This document shows positions 44,401 through 56,314 of a stretch of 64,000 bases of DNA, one piece after another. The position numbers were made by a program, and so were the translations under genes. The DNA is from Ascochyta rabiei. Taxonomy: Eukaryota; Ascomycota; Dothideomycetes; Pleosporales; Didymellaceae. The notes beneath the pieces are model-generated. The model saw only the letters and a program-made list of their open reading frames with translations, did not search any database and was not told where the DNA came from. Every line of letters starts with the position of its first letter. Positions within the stretch are counted from its first letter, which is position 1. Location: assembly GCF_004011695.2 (NCBI RefSeq), contig NC_082405.1:868001-932000 (forward strand), read 5' to 3'.

Positions 44401-45120
44401 GAAGCTTGTGCGTCTGCAGCGATTGCCCATGAGCAGTGGTTCAAGTCCAGAGGAAGATCATTGGGGGTCCCACTTGCTGGACGCAGGATGATCTCCTCCT
44501 AACCAGGCCCAAGACTGTGATTCGCCGTTCGCATCCCGGCATATCAGGGCCGGAGGGCTGGTTAGCAGGCCACTTCCCACAGACGCGGTGAGCCATCGCT
44601 CGCTAGTAAGCTGAGAGCGGCCTATTGTGAAGTCGGAGCAGGACCGATTGCCTGTGATGAACGTTGACTGCGTCCGCAAAACGCCGCTTGCGTTAGGCTG
44701 AAAGCTTGCTAGCAGACACGCATGCACAAGGATGTGGCGAAAGCACTGCAGACTGCAGCGGGGCCTGTGTGAGGTGGTGAGCAGCGCAGAGCCTCTTCAG
44801 CAAGTAGTTTGGGCGCAGCGCAGCGCAGCGCAAGGGCGACGGCGGCGCTGGATGTCGTGCGAAGCAGAAGAAAGAAGAAAGCACACGCCACGTCTAGGCG
44901 TGCATATGACACGGCGGCGTTCAGCATCCCACGCTGCAGCGGCGTTGGGCTCCGCTGTGGTCAAAGGGTTGGAATTGTTGGATAGAGCATTAGGACAGCC
45001 AGCCAGTAGGAACGCGGACCTCTACCGGCGCGGCTTCGCCCAAGAGGGATGGAGCATGGCGGCAGCGGGAAGTGACGGTCGAGGGTGTCGCAGGCAGAGC
45101 GAGGGCCAAGGGCTGAGGGG

Positions 45121-45245
45121 TGATGGGTGATGGGTGATGGGTGATGGGTGATGGGTGATGGGTGATGGGTGATGGGTGATGGGTGATGGGTGATGGGTGA
45201 TGGGTGATGGGTGATGGGTGATGGGTGATGGGTGATGGGTGATGG
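45121..45245. repeat. Heptamer array (TGATGGG)n, ~17.7 copies
   Basis: Perfect TGATGGG units across 125 bp with no interruption. It is not the fungal telomere repeat (TTAGGG). One strand has regularly spaced G triplets that could form G-quadruplexes. On the minus strand it reads through as Pro-Ile-Thr-His repeats in overlapping frames, which I regard as an artefact. Confidence 0.95.
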
Positions 45246-45879
45246 CCGGTGGCTGATGAAGAGCGCGGTGACTGGTGAGACGAGGCTCGACTGGGAAGGC
45301 ACGCGTGGAGCAGCGTGGAGCAGACAGAGGGCAGGCGCGGTGTAGCGCGCCATCCACACAGCCGTCTCGTCACGTCGTCTCGTCACGTCGTCTCGATGGG
45401 CGTGGTACGCTATCGCGCATCGTCTCTTGCGGTACCTGTGCGACTTGGCTGCAAGTGTCTGGAGTAATGCTTGCACGGCCGAATCAGCTTAGGCCGCCAT
45501 GAGCGGTCGCGCGGTGGGCTTCCGGGTCAAGCCCAGTTCCCGGCAGCGGTGCCCAGCAGCAGCACCAGCTCCAGCCCCAGCTCCAGCTCCAGCAGCGCCA
45601 ATCCCCAGCGCCAGTCCCCAGCGCCAGTCCTAACGCGCGCCCGCCTTCCTCCCATGGGTGGGCATGTCGCTTTTAGCAAGAGCGCCCCGTCTGCTTCCAC
45701 CAAGCCTCTGCTTCCACCAAACCTCTGCTTCCCACACCCACTCCTCCTGCGCTCCCTCTTACGCCTGCACCGTGCCGTTCCTCCCTCTCCCACACGACGT
45801 CAGATGCCCTCTCCCCTGCCGCTCCGTCTCCATCTTACTGCGTCTCCATCTCACTGCCGCGCGGAGCTGTAGCAACCGC

Positions 45880-46068
45880 ACATTCACATTCACACTCACA
45901 TTCACATTCACATTCACATCCACATCCACATCCACATCCACATCCACATCCACATCTACATCTACATCCACATCCACATTCACATCCCGCGCTTGAAGAT
46001 ACCCATCCACATCCACATCCAGGTTCACATCCCGCGCCTGAAGATACACATCCACATCCACATCCACG
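45880..46068. repeat. Hexamer array (CACATY)n with a duplicated block
   Basis: About 20 CACATT/CACATC units to 45986, then a duplicated ~50-bp block (CACATCCCGCGC-TTGAAGATAC and CACATCCCGCGC-CTGAAGATAC) with more hexamers between and after. Because the unit is 6 bp, both strands are open in several frames, giving spurious repetitive reading frames. Confidence 0.9.
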
Positions 46069-46898
46069 CCCACTGCCGTCCGTCCTGCCTGCGCCCACAC
46101 CCTTGCTACCGCCCCGATTGGCTTGCGCGGTACCTTGCTCTCGACCAGCCCTGCGATCCGAGCGTGCAGCCCAGCGCCTGAGCCACCAGCTCTCGAGTCC
46201 ACACCCCCCAAATCCCCTCTGCATGCACTGGCCTTACCACCCGCACTCCGTCTCTCCATCTCTCCGTCTGTCGCTCGGTCTCTCTGCCCTCAACGACCCA
46301 TCCATCGCTGCAGCCCTCGCTGCACGCGCATTCCTCGCAGACCTGTCTGTAGGCTAGCGCATCAGCGCCCACTTCCGTTTTCCACCGGAGAGCCTGCTCT
46401 CATATCAGCCCCCCCCCCCCCCCCCAGCGCACTGCCTCTTCCCGTCGTCGCATTGCTTCGCTCGACACAGCCGGACCCGTAGCCACCGCCCGGACAACAG
46501 CAACCTTGCGCAACGCCCACGCCCACGTCCACGTCCACGCCCACAACATTGTTGATCCTACACGACGTTGTTGATCCTCCACAACGCCAGCATCCCTAAT
46601 TCTTACTGCACGCTGCCCCCATCGCTGCTCCGCACACGTGCGCCTGTGCCGTTGCGACCGTTTGCGCCCGCCTTCCACCACGCTGGCTTGGGCACAACCA
46701 CGTTTCGAAGTTGTTTTACCCCTTAGGCGCCACCTTGCTCTCTTTTCCACTCCCCCACCCCGCCATCCGAGACCTGACAAATCTGAGTCGTCATCGTCGA
46801 CTCACTGCATTGGTCTGCGCCATCCGTTTTGACTCGCCTCGCTCGCCGCTCTTTGTCTTCGTCACGGCCGCCACCATACCTCGACGACAAAGGAAGAA

Positions 46899-48623
46899 AT
46901 GGCCGGTGGGCCTAGTCCGAGCAGCACAAGCCCTTCCAACCTCTCCAACAGTCCCTTCCTGCACGGCTCTCTAAGCAGCTCCAACTCCTCATCTCCCCCA
47001 AAGCTCTTCGCTCAAAGCACCATGACGGCAGACGTCTTCGCACCCTCTCACACATACAACATGCCGGGCGCTATCGGTGAGCGTCGGCCAATGGAGCGCA
47101 ATGGGCTCTCCATGCTTTCTTTCGGCGACGCCGACGCCCCCCCAGATAACAGGACTCGACACGCCATCTTCTTGCGCAAGCTTCCCAGCAACAGTGACAA
47201 GGAGGCCGTGCGCAACATTCTGCTTTTTGCCAAGGACTTGGTCGACTGCGAAATGGTCCCTCAGACTCGTTTCTCCGAAGACAAGGGCTTCGCCTCTGCT
47301 ATTGCTTACTTCCAGACATACGATGGCGCAAAAGAAGCGCGCGATCTTCTCAATGGCAAACGCAATGCTACCCAAGACGCAACGCTGATCGTCGAGGTAC
47401 TGCAAGACGGCCTTGGCGGCGCGATTGGTTCGCGGCGCAACACAGTCGATAGCGGATCCGCGCGGCATGGATCCATCGCGTCCTCCACCGGGATCGCCGG
47501 TGCATCTTCGAATGCTCGTCAATCTTCGCGGTACAATGGGACCTTTCAAAATATGGAGAAGATGTCCCCACCAAATGGAACTCCAGGTCTTGGCAACGGA
47601 GAATTCGGAGTCTCGAACCTCTTCTCTCCGACGTCACCGGTGCAAACCTCTTTTGCTAGCCGCAACCTGGGAAAATCCGTCATCAATGACGAAGCAGACG
47701 ACGATAACGACCTGCTCAATGAGTCCATTGGATACGCTACTGGAGGGCCACCAGCTCAGTCCAACATGTCACGAAGAGCGACAAACCCAAACCCCCCGGT
47801 CCCAGTGTCCCGTTTTGCATCGCTATCGCTCAACACAAACAGCGTCAACGGCATGGGCTCCCCGCCGTTGAACAGCTATACGTCCCCGCGATCAGCAGCC
47901 ACTATGCAGTCGCCGGGTCCGGCTCTCTCCGCCATGTCTCCTCACAACGCACCGTCTGCCCTGAACACTGGCCCGAACACGGGCTTCCAGCAGTACTCCT
48001 CGCACTTTGCTCGACCGACATACCCTCCTGTAAACCCGGCTGATCAAAACCCACCGTGCAATACACTCTACGTCGGAAACCTGCCCATGGACACTTCCGA
48101 GGATGAACTCAAAGCCGTCTTCTCCAAGCAGCGTGGGTACAAGCGTCTTTGCTTCCGTACGAAACAGAATGGCCCAATGTGTTTTGTTGAATTCGAAGAC
48201 ACTTCATTCGCTACCAAGGCCCTGAACGAGCTATACGGATACATGCTTCACAACAGCGTCAAGGGCGGAATCCGACTGAGCTTCTCCAAGAACCCTCTGG
48301 GTGTTCGCAGTGGACAGCACGCCAGCATGGGTTCCGCATCATCCATCACGCCGAGCACTCCGCTCTCTGGATTTGGAAGCGGTGTCGGAGCCCCCCCTGG
48401 CTTTTCTACGGCCACTGGCCCTCCGCCTGGCTTGTCGGCGCCTCCGGGACTTGCGAGTCAGTCTCACGCAAACGCTAACAATGGCTTCGGCATGTACGCC
48501 AACGGCGGCTTCGGTATGGGCCCAAATGAAATGTCCAGCTCAATGCGCCAACCCATGGCTACGGGCGGAAACAGCTTTGGGGGTATGGGTGGGAGCTACT
48601 CCGCATACATGATGGGTCGTTAG
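46899..48623 (+). CDS. WHI3-type RNA-binding protein
   Basis: mRNA-binding regulator of the Whi3 family, which controls cell-cycle and polarity transcripts in condensates (Ashbya, yeast). Single exon, 574 aa. The N-terminus is Ser/Pro/Asn-rich; a degenerate RRM lies at about 88-165 (HAIFLRKLPSNSDKEAV, GFASAIAYF). A long Ser/Pro/Asn-rich linker follows. The canonical C-terminal RRM (about 387-465) starts NTLYVGNLPMDTSEDEL and contains YKRLCFRTKQNGPMCFVEF and LSFSKNPLG, the Whi3 hallmark. It ends with a Gly/Met/Asn-rich tail. The upstream 1.8 kb carries several simple-repeat arrays. Confidence 0.88.
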   Translation: MAGGPSPSSTSPSNLSNSPFLHGSLSSSNSSSPPKLFAQSTMTADVFAPSHTYNMPGAIGERRPMERNGLSMLSFGDADAPPDNRTRHAIFLRKLPSNSDKEAVRNILLFAKDLVDCEMVPQTRFSEDKGFASAIAYFQTYDGAKEARDLLNGKRNATQDATLIVEVLQDGLGGAIGSRRNTVDSGSARHGSIASSTGIAGASSNARQSSRYNGTFQNMEKMSPPNGTPGLGNGEFGVSNLFSPTSPVQTSFASRNLGKSVINDEADDDNDLLNESIGYATGGPPAQSNMSRRATNPNPPVPVSRFASLSLNTNSVNGMGSPPLNSYTSPRSAATMQSPGPALSAMSPHNAPSALNTGPNTGFQQYSSHFARPTYPPVNPADQNPPCNTLYVGNLPMDTSEDELKAVFSKQRGYKRLCFRTKQNGPMCFVEFEDTSFATKALNELYGYMLHNSVKGGIRLSFSKNPLGVRSGQHASMGSASSITPSTPLSGFGSGVGAPPGFSTATGPPPGLSAPPGLASQSHANANNGFGMYANGGFGMGPNEMSSSMRQPMATGGNSFGGMGGSYSAYMMGR

Positions 48624-50081
48624 AGACGGCGACAAGCTGTCATGAGTGATGATCTAGGAGTTTGGAGGTGCATCGATCACTAAGCATACCTCAGATGTAT
48701 GCTTCCTATTTGTCGCGTTATATCCTGTCACTTCGGTTACATTGCGAGGTGTTGAGTTGTTTGGGTTGAATCTGGTTTCATTTCTCATTTATGCAAGGGC
48801 ATGGGTATAGGCGCGGAACTTCCTTTAGGACGATTACGTCCTTTGGGCATGGACTTCCTTCCAGCATACAGCGATGATTCCCCCTTGTGCGTTTGCTAAT
48901 TGACTATACGGTTTGCACGGAGAGGCGTTCGAAGAGGCTGGGTTCTTTGTTTCTGTTCTTATTCTATTTTACTCGGTCGCGCTTCTCGTCCCGTCGTTGA
49001 CTGCTTCTATCAGGTCAGGCACTGGGGCAAGTAAAGGGACTGAACCTGTGTGAAGATGTCACATGAGCCCATACCTGCAAAGGTGGGATGTTCTTTTTTG
49101 ATCGACGACAAAGCAGTGGAACGATTGCGGGTGGGCTTGACATGGTTTGGCAAATCCGTGTATGGCGGTCTGTCGAAGACTTGTTCTTGCGATTGTTTGC
49201 CCCTCCCCTTGGTTTCTGCTTTAACCGTTTTCCCATCTTTCTTCTACATGCGCATTGCAGGCTCGCCGCATACTAGGAGCTCTACCCTATTCTGTCCTTA
49301 CATTTATTATTTGGGTTTTTCAAACATCTACTTGGACTTCGGTCTTTTGCTCTCATGTCGTAACGGATGTTGTTACCTGGGCTGGTAATCTGCTATACGT
49401 CAGCCATTCTAAGTTGCTACGAGTAGCTGCATAGAGCGACGATCTTCATACAAATACCTAATAAAATTCATTCCGTCGCTACGGTGAAAGAATTACAACT
49501 TCGAGACGATTGTGATGATGGTACAAAGATCTGTCGCCTGGGGCAGTATTAGACTGCCGTTTCAACAAAGCGGTCAACCGCTCATCATCAACAAATCACC
49601 AAGTCCTCACAGCTCCCCAAAGCAGCTGCGAAGTCGGCCTTTCAAGGAGTAAAAAGATCGCCGTCTGGCGGCCATGTGGTAATCAGGATCTCCCGCCCTT
49701 GCATACGTGTTGTGCAGACTGGGTACCACAGATCGGATGGGTGGATAGACGTCGATCACTGCATCTACCCTAGTCACCCAGACAGAACTGTTCAATACTT
49801 GAGGACTTTGAGGATGACATCTCTAAATGTACTTGACATAGCAGTTGATAAAAGAACCATCATCCGATATCTTTGAACACAAGACGAAAGATGTGAGTGT
49901 AGATCACGTGAGCACAACTTGCTTGGCGCTACTAGCTCGGAAGCTAACACCAATGGAACTTTTCTGCATGTCCGTCTTCGAAGCTTCATACCACATCGCA
50001 AAATTCACATTGGCTGCTCGCGTCTCTTTCTATTTTCTGTACTATACTGCATCTATGCGATAGCATTGGCTCACACTAATA
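48624..50081. other. Intergenic, no gene seen
   Basis: 3' region of the WHI3-like gene and upstream region of the mitochondrial ribosomal gene. No domain-bearing frame or repeat. Confidence 0.5.
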
Positions 50082-51518
50082 ATGCCTCCTCGAATGCGCT
50101 CCTCCAAATTCTCTTCCCTCCCCCGGCCTTCTCCCAGCCAATCCTCCACACGACCACAATCCATCACACAAAGCGCACAGCCATCGCGTCAGTTCTCACA
50201 AACACCATGCCAGCAAGTCACATTACGGCGGCGGAAGTTTTATGAGTGGCTCAATGGGCCAGGACGACAGCTGAAGGAACCTATACCCAAGTCTACCAAT
50301 TACCTCGGAGCCTACGACCGGTACGGCAACTTGGTTCGTGCGGGGCCATGGTACCAGCGAGGAGCAGCAAAACCACAAGAAGAAGGCCAGACGAAGCTGA
50401 CCGAGACGACCAACGAAGCGGCAGCGTCGACAGACGAGGCCAAGACCCCAGAGGGGCAAGAGTCATTAGATGAATTGGAGTCGGCTGCACGACAGGCTGA
50501 CAAGAAGAAGGCGGATGCCGCAGGAAAGCAAGACAACTCGCGGTTACCGCCGGAAACTGCAGAGGACCTTCGACCGTTTCCCCTGAACCAGTATTTCCGC
50601 AGTCAGCCTGTGTTGAGCGAAGACTTGCGGGAAGCCATCTACCAGCGCGTAAAGCGTGACGGTGCCACAGTGTCGCTTGCTAGTGTGGAGTTTGGTGTCA
50701 GCAACGAGCGTGTCGGCGCTGTTGTACGACTCAAGCAGATGGAGAAGGAATGGGTTGCACAGGTACGTTCGGACTCTACTCTCCCTTCCCTTGAATCTCT
50801 CCCCCATGACATGATGAGACCTTATAAAATTCGATTAGTCTTTAAGACATCCACATGGTTACAAAACATAAGCTATGCTCTTGCTGAACGTCAACAATCA
50901 CTTCACCCTTGTTTCACGGATTTGCTTCAAGGACAGTCACTGATTGAATATTAGGGTAAAACCTTGGCCGTTCCTTACTCGAAGGCAGTTCTCAACATGC
51001 TGCCCACAACGCCACACATCGACACATCAGACCCCAAGAACAAGGGCATGCGGCCCGTTATCCACGAGCCCATCAATGATTTGATCGTGCACCCTGCGAC
51101 CCGTCAGCAGCTGTGGGTTCCCGTCGCCGAATCCAGGCACTTCACCCGGGAGGATGCCGGTAAGGCCTTTGATAACAACCTCCTTCCTGCTGATGAGCGC
51201 ATTCCTCATCCAGAGCTAGTCAAGGCTGAACGCGAGCTCGCGTCGGGTCTGAGCTTCGAGGAGCGACGAAAGCTCGCCGAGGAGCGCTTCGTTGCGCAGA
51301 GTGCGCAGAAGAAGCGCGAAGAGGAGGCGAAGCAAGCCGAGATGCGTGCACAGAAGGTTGTTCCCCAGAGGAGGTGGGACTTTGTGTTTAAGGACATAAG
51401 TGTTGAGAGCGCTGGACGCAACGGAAGGGACGCCAGGGGTGTCGGGTGGAGATATGGACTCCCCCACCAGGACCGCAAGAAGGGACAAGTCAAGATCCCA
51501 ACCAAGGTCGAAGCGTAA
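50082..51518 (+). CDS. Mitochondrial small-subunit ribosomal protein mS45 (Bot1/MRPS35 family)
   Basis: Fungal mitoribosome protein of the eukaryotic mitochondrial regulator (Bot1p) family, 414 aa. Exons 50082-50762 and 50955-51518; the 192-bp intron is long for this region. The first 45 residues are Arg/Ser/Pro-rich, a mitochondrial presequence ending SRQFSQTP. The family block RRRKFYEWLNGPGRQLKEPIPKSTNYLGAYDRYGNLVR follows, then an Ala/Glu/Lys-rich linker, PFPLNQYFRSQPVLSEDLREAIYQRV, and a helix-turn-helix-like VSLASVEFGVSNERVGAVVRLKQMEKEW. The second exon has a long charged helix and ends WDFVFKDISVE...GWRYGLPHQDRKKGQVKIP. Confidence 0.9.
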
Positions 51519-51933
51519 GGCTTGTACGATGGGTAACTTTATTGTCTGTACTTGTATCACATGTAGCCTATGGGTGCATCTGCCGCGGGGGTTTGTGTGG
51601 GCCTTTGGTGCCTGCGTGTAGCATTTTGAGCAATATACCTACTTCTGATGTTCACTCATTATTGTCTTTTGAATGACATGGCCTTGGTACACTCGAGCCT
51701 GCGGCATTCTACCATGAAGCTGGTCAACGCAAGACATGACCACACACGCTGCCTCTGTGCGCTGTGTACAACTGAGGCCGCACACGCCCTTCTCCAGGCG
51801 TCTTCCGTCTCTCGACTGTCCCCACTGTCCACGACGCGAGCACAAGAGCTCGTAGGCAAGCTCTTATCGCAGTACGTCCTTGCCTCGGCAACTGAGTGCA
51901 AGGATATCTGCTCGGCGATCCCTCTCGGATCGC
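51519..51933. other. Convergent 3' intergenic region
   Basis: 415 bp between the convergent mS45 and TMEM208-like genes. No gene seen. Confidence 0.5.
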
Positions 51934-52610
51934 TCAGCGGTAAGCAACCCTCTGCCCACCCCTCTTCTCCATCTTGGCCTGCCTCTTACTCTGCGCAGCC
52001 TCGGGCTGGGGCACGCCCGCAGCATCCGTGTAGCCGCCGCCGCCGCCCCTGAAGCCCCTGTACACGCCATACAGCGAGTATACGCTGTACACGGGCACGA
52101 CCATCATCCCCCACCAGACCCAGTCGCCAAACAGGCTCGCCAGCGCAATGCATCCGTACGTCCAGTAGGTCACGTCCCACATGTACTCTGTCAGGCCTGG
52201 GGCGTCGAGGTCTTCACCGGGGCGCTTGATGGAGCCGTCCGGGAGGTGGGTGGGGCGCGAGAGGCGCTCGAACTGCAGGTTGATAAGGAGCTGGGGGGCG
52301 CTGAGGATGAGGTAGAGAAACAGGGAGCGGCGGGTGAAGGAAGAGCGGAAGACGAGGGCGCGCAGGAGCCAGAAGAGGGTGTGGATGGAGAGCGTGAGGT
52401 AGAGGGTTGTGTTTAGGCGCTTTGTGTTGGCCGCGGCGAGCGTTTTGGTCGCTTTCTGGGGGGGTGTCAGTGGGCATGTGCGTGCTTATCAAGGTGTCTT
52501 GTGTGGTAGCTGTGTTTGCCTGCAAGATGGTGTAGGCAGTCGACGGGGCACACATTGGCATATTGACCACATGGCGCCAACCAGGTGGGGCAGGGACTCA
52601 CTTGCGCCAT
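51934..52610 (-). CDS. TMEM208/SND2-type ER membrane protein
   Basis: Part of the SRP-independent (SND) route that targets membrane proteins to the ER. Exons 52602-52610 (only Met-Ala-Gln) and 51934-52455, 176 aa; intron 146 bp. Landmarks: KATKTLAAANTKRLNTTLYLTLSIHTLFWLLRALVF (TM1), LFLYLILSAPQLLINLQFERLSRPTH, GEDLDAPGLTEYMWDVTYWTYGC, VWWGMMVVPVYSVYSLYGVY and the conserved C-terminus SKRQAKMEKRGGQRVAYR. The 9-nt first exon is set by the ATGGCGCAA|GTGAGT donor and the family N-terminus MAQKATK. Head-to-head with CDC27. Confidence 0.92.
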
Positions 52611-53094
52611 GATGGGCAGCAGCGGCTTCGGTTGCTGCGCAGCTGTTTGGCGTGGAACACAGGGCGGTGGTTCAATGGCCAGGGGTCAATGGCAGTCGGG
52701 CGATGCGGTGTGCGATGGCGATGACGACGGTGAGCGGACAGTGGCAGGCCTCCCGCCGCCCTCTCGGCGTGGTTGGACGTGGACGTGACGGGCGTGTGGG
52801 CGTGTGGGCCTGGGACCTGCCCTGTGCGCCAACTCTCACCTGTACACACACAACACACAACAAGCGCGAGCACTGCACCACGACTGTTGTCGCCCAGAAC
52901 AAGACCGCGCACCCCTTCTGCCCGACCCGCTGCAGCAGCCGGCCCCCTCGCTACTTCCTAGCATGTCCTGCTAGCGCACGTCCGCCTTCACCTCTGCTGC
53001 GCCCGCTGTGTTTGCCAATTCGCTTTGTCGAGCACCCCCGAAAGCGTGCCCTAGCAACACAACAGTGCCCTTCACCGCGAAACACGCCCAATAC

Positions 53095-53170
53095 CACACA
53101 CGCCTCCCACGCCTCCCACGCCTGCCACGCCCAACCCGCCTGCCACGCCTGCCACGCCCAACACGCCCCA
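53095..53170. repeat. 9-bp GC-rich minisatellite in the SND2/CDC27 promoter
   Basis: About eight units of CCACGCCTC / CCACGCCTG / CCACGCCCA in the 683-bp divergent promoter (52611-53293). A short, degenerate array. Confidence 0.75.
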
Positions 53171-53293
53171 CAACGCCCGCCTCGCGCACTATCGCCTCGC
53201 CGTCTTCATGCCTACACCACCGTAAACGTCGCCATCCTTCTCAACCCCACCTTGACCGCGCGCGACATCCATCACCCTGCACCGCCCACCACC

Positions 53294-55860
53294 ATGTCGC
53301 CGCCGCCCTCAGCGGCCAACGCCCAGCTGCGACAGCTCATACACTACCACCTCGACAACGGCTTTACTGAGAACGCCCTCTTCCTCGCCGGCCGCCTGCA
53401 TGCTTTGGACACGCGCAACGCCGACGCTGCACATTTGCTAGCCCTCTGCAACCTTCGTTTAGGAAGGTACAAAGCTGCATTTGAACACTCCAAGAACAAG
53501 GCAGCACAAGCGCAGCACTTGGGGTGCGTGCACGTGTTTGCCCAAGCTTGTTTGCGCCTTGGACGCTTCGAGCTGGGAGCCACGGCGCTCGAGAAGGCCA
53601 GAGGACTGTGGCACGGGCGAAACCACTGGAGTAAACGCGCTTGGAAATCGCACCATATAACATAGCTGGGCTAACTGTGAGATCAGACAAGCACTCGGAA
53701 ACCTCAAGACGGCATGTTCCAGATGCTGCGGCGTGCTTCTGCATGCTAGGGAAGCTGTGGGCTGCACATGGCGACACAAAGAAGGCGATCGACTACTATG
53801 TGGAGGCGTTGAAGCTCAACTCGTTCATGTGGGATGCCTTCACTGGTCTCTGCGACATTGGCGCCGTGGTTCGACCCCAGAACGTCTTCACCATCACACC
53901 CACCATGCTCGAGTCGATATCGCATGCCGCAGTGAACGGTCATGCGCCGCAAGTCGCACTACCAAAAGAAGACCTGGAGACCAACAACCCCTTTGTTTCG
54001 AGACCTGAAGACGACCCGTTCAATCCACCGACACGGCAACGTGGCGACGTTGGACTCAACATGGGAGGGACGAACCTGCTTTCGAAGCTGAATGGCAGGA
54101 ACCCAGCGCCTAGTGCAACGCGACATCACAACGTCGAGACGCCCGTAGCTAACGGCCAGGATCCTGACGAAGACGATATGATGATGGGCGAGGGGGGAGG
54201 CCCAGTCATGACGGAGCGCGGACCTGCGGATATCATGCACGCGCCGGGACGCAAGATTAGAATGCAGCCGTTCGCCGCGGTGGAAGATCCGCCTAGAATG
54301 CGACCGATGACATCCAGAATGCGAACAAAAACGAACCCTTCAGACGGCGAGCAAACTGATATACCACGGCCGGTGAACCAGAATGGTCATAAGAGGACCG
54401 TCTCAGGCCATTCTACACACACGCAACACACACAAGCCTCACAACTGCACGCGGTTGACCCAACGGCTGCTCCGCCGCGCAGAAGTGCTCGGTTGTTCAA
54501 CCACATCAGCTCCATAACATCCACTCGCACGACGAACAGGCCGCCTGCTGCTGCTCCCAGTAGAGATCCAGAGACCAGAGAACGGCGAGAGTTGCGGAAA
54601 GTCAAGGCGACAGGAACCAAGGGGAGAACAGGCACAACTTCGACTGTAGGACGAGTTGTTAGCGGCAACCGGAAACCTACCCTCGATGCTACAGAACCTT
54701 TAGAGCCCAAGCCAAGGCCTCTGAGTGCGGCTGCGATAGCCCCGCCGCCGCCTCCTAGGATGGCCTCTCAAACGGACACCGCTCGAGATCGAGAAGCCTT
54801 GACCTGGCTTCTGGACTTGCTGCATAGGATCGGCGCAGGATACAGCTACTTGAGCCAGTACGAGTCCGTCAAAGCGTTGGGTGCATTCGCATCCGTACCA
54901 GTGGCGCAGCGCGACACGCCGTGGGTACTTGCGCAGATTGGCAAGGCACACTACGAGCGCGCGCAGTACGCAGATGCGGAGAAGGCGTTCAAGAAGATAC
55001 GGGAGAAGTCGCCTTCATACCTGGAACACATGGAAGTGTATTCCAACACACTGTGGCAGTTGAAGGATGAAGTTGCTTTAGCCCACCTTGCGCATACCCT
55101 GATCGACCAAGACCGTCTTTCACCACAAGCCTGGTGTGCTCTCGGTAACGCATCTTCTCTGGAGCGACAGCACGACGATGCTGTCAAGTGCTTTGCGCGA
55201 GCCACACAGCTGGATCCCAAGTTTGCCTACGCCTTCACTCTGCAAGGCCATGAGCACGTGGCGAATGAAGAGTTTGATAAGGCTATGCAAGCATACCGGA
55301 ACGCCATCAGTGCCGATAACAGACATTACAACGGTTGGTATGGCCTTGGAAATGTGTACGAGAGGATGGGCAAGTACGATGTAGCCGAGAAGCACTACAA
55401 GGCGGCGTCTCAGATCAACCCCAACAATGCCATGATCATTGTTAGGATCGGGCTGGTAAGTCAGCCGATAAAAGTCACTTCCTTGCGTACTGATTCTAGA
55501 CAGGTTCTCGACCGCATGAAGAGGATCGATGTAGCCCTAACTTACTTCGACGCCGCGGTGAAGCTCGACCCTCGGTCCATCATGGCACGCTTCCGCAAGG
55601 CGCAAGTACTGCTCAAGCTAGATCGCTCGGAAGAATCGCTCAAGGAGCTTCTCGTACTAAAGGACCTGGCACCCGACGATGCGAACATCCACTTCTTGCT
55701 TGGCAGGTGCTACAAAAAGCAACGAAACCGCGCGACCGCTATAAAACATCTCACGATCGCGATGAATCTGGATCCCAAGTCTCACGGAGTTATTAAAGAG
55801 GTCATGGAGTCCATTGATCAGGACGATGATGGTGCCTGGAGTAGTGAAGAGGACAGATGA
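53294..55860 (+). CDS. CDC27: Anaphase-promoting complex subunit CDC27/APC3 (Nuc2/BimA)
   Basis: TPR scaffold of the APC/C ubiquitin ligase that recruits Cdc20/Cdh1. Exons 53294-53630, 53687-55455, 55504-55860 (820 aa). N-terminal TPR dimerisation part: HYHLDNGFTENALFLAGRLHALD...LGRYKAAFEHSK, joined by the first intron into HWNKHSETSRRHVPDAAACFCMLGKLWAAHGDTKKAIDYY. A disordered Pro/Thr/Arg-rich middle follows (about 210-470). The C-terminal TPR array starts YEXVKALGAF-like and includes SPQAWCALGNASSLERQHDDAVKCFARATQLDP, NGWYGLGNVYERMGKYDVAEKHY and FLLGRCYKKQRNRATAIKH. The second intron (48 bp, GTAAGT...ACAG) is a multiple of three without stops, so retention would insert 16 residues between TPR helices. 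Confidence 0.95.
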
Positions 55861-56314
55861 TGACCGTTTCTCTGCTTTTGGCAAAATACACGTTGATCCT
55901 TGTCACGTTGAGCGACTACCTTGGACTTCCTTGCAGCCTTGACCGCATCGTTATCGACTGGGTCGTCACATCATCAGCCTCATCCTCACCTTCGCGTACG
56001 TATTCAAAATCGACTTTTATACCCTTCATTATCATCTTTTGGGCGTTTCATGTTTTTGGGCAAGCAAAAGCCGGTTGCGTTGCATTGGAAGATGGAGTTT
56101 GGCGGGGTCCTTACCACCACCCTGGATTGCATTGCATAGCTTGCTTCGGCAGAGCACCGGACGAGTCTACGATTTCCACCTCTTGGGGCATGGCTGAAAC
56201 TTGCATGAACTGGTGTCTTGCTTCTTTGGATTGTACAGTAGGTAGCTTAACAATCAACATGATACCGAAGAGTAACAAAGCGACCTCGCCTCAATCATTC
56301 ATCCACTCAATCAC
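55861..56314. other. Convergent intergenic region
   Basis: 3' sides of CDC27 and the charged protein gene; nothing recognised. Confidence 0.5.

Larger units (their letters stand above)
41446..46898. other. 5.4-kb stretch without a supportable gene
   Basis: Only short frames with no domains. The left two thirds (to about 44.7 kb) look like decayed sequence; the right third is GC-rich with the heptamer and hexamer arrays and a 17-base C run (46409-46425), forming a long upstream region for the WHI3-like gene. Confidence 0.5.

Noticed and set aside
44961..45476. Repetitive proteins made of Pro-Ile-Thr-His units
   Set aside because: Translation of the (TGATGGG)n array; open in all three frames because a 7-bp unit cycles through them.
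45759..46259. Val-Asp and Cys-Glu repeat proteins on the minus strand
   Set aside because: Translations of the CACATY hexamer array in two frames; low-complexity artefacts.
50763..50954. Continuation of the mS45 frame through its intron to a TAG at 50952-50954
   Set aside because: Splicing at GTACGT...TTAG joins conserved family sequence on both sides; the read-through peptide resembles nothing in the family.
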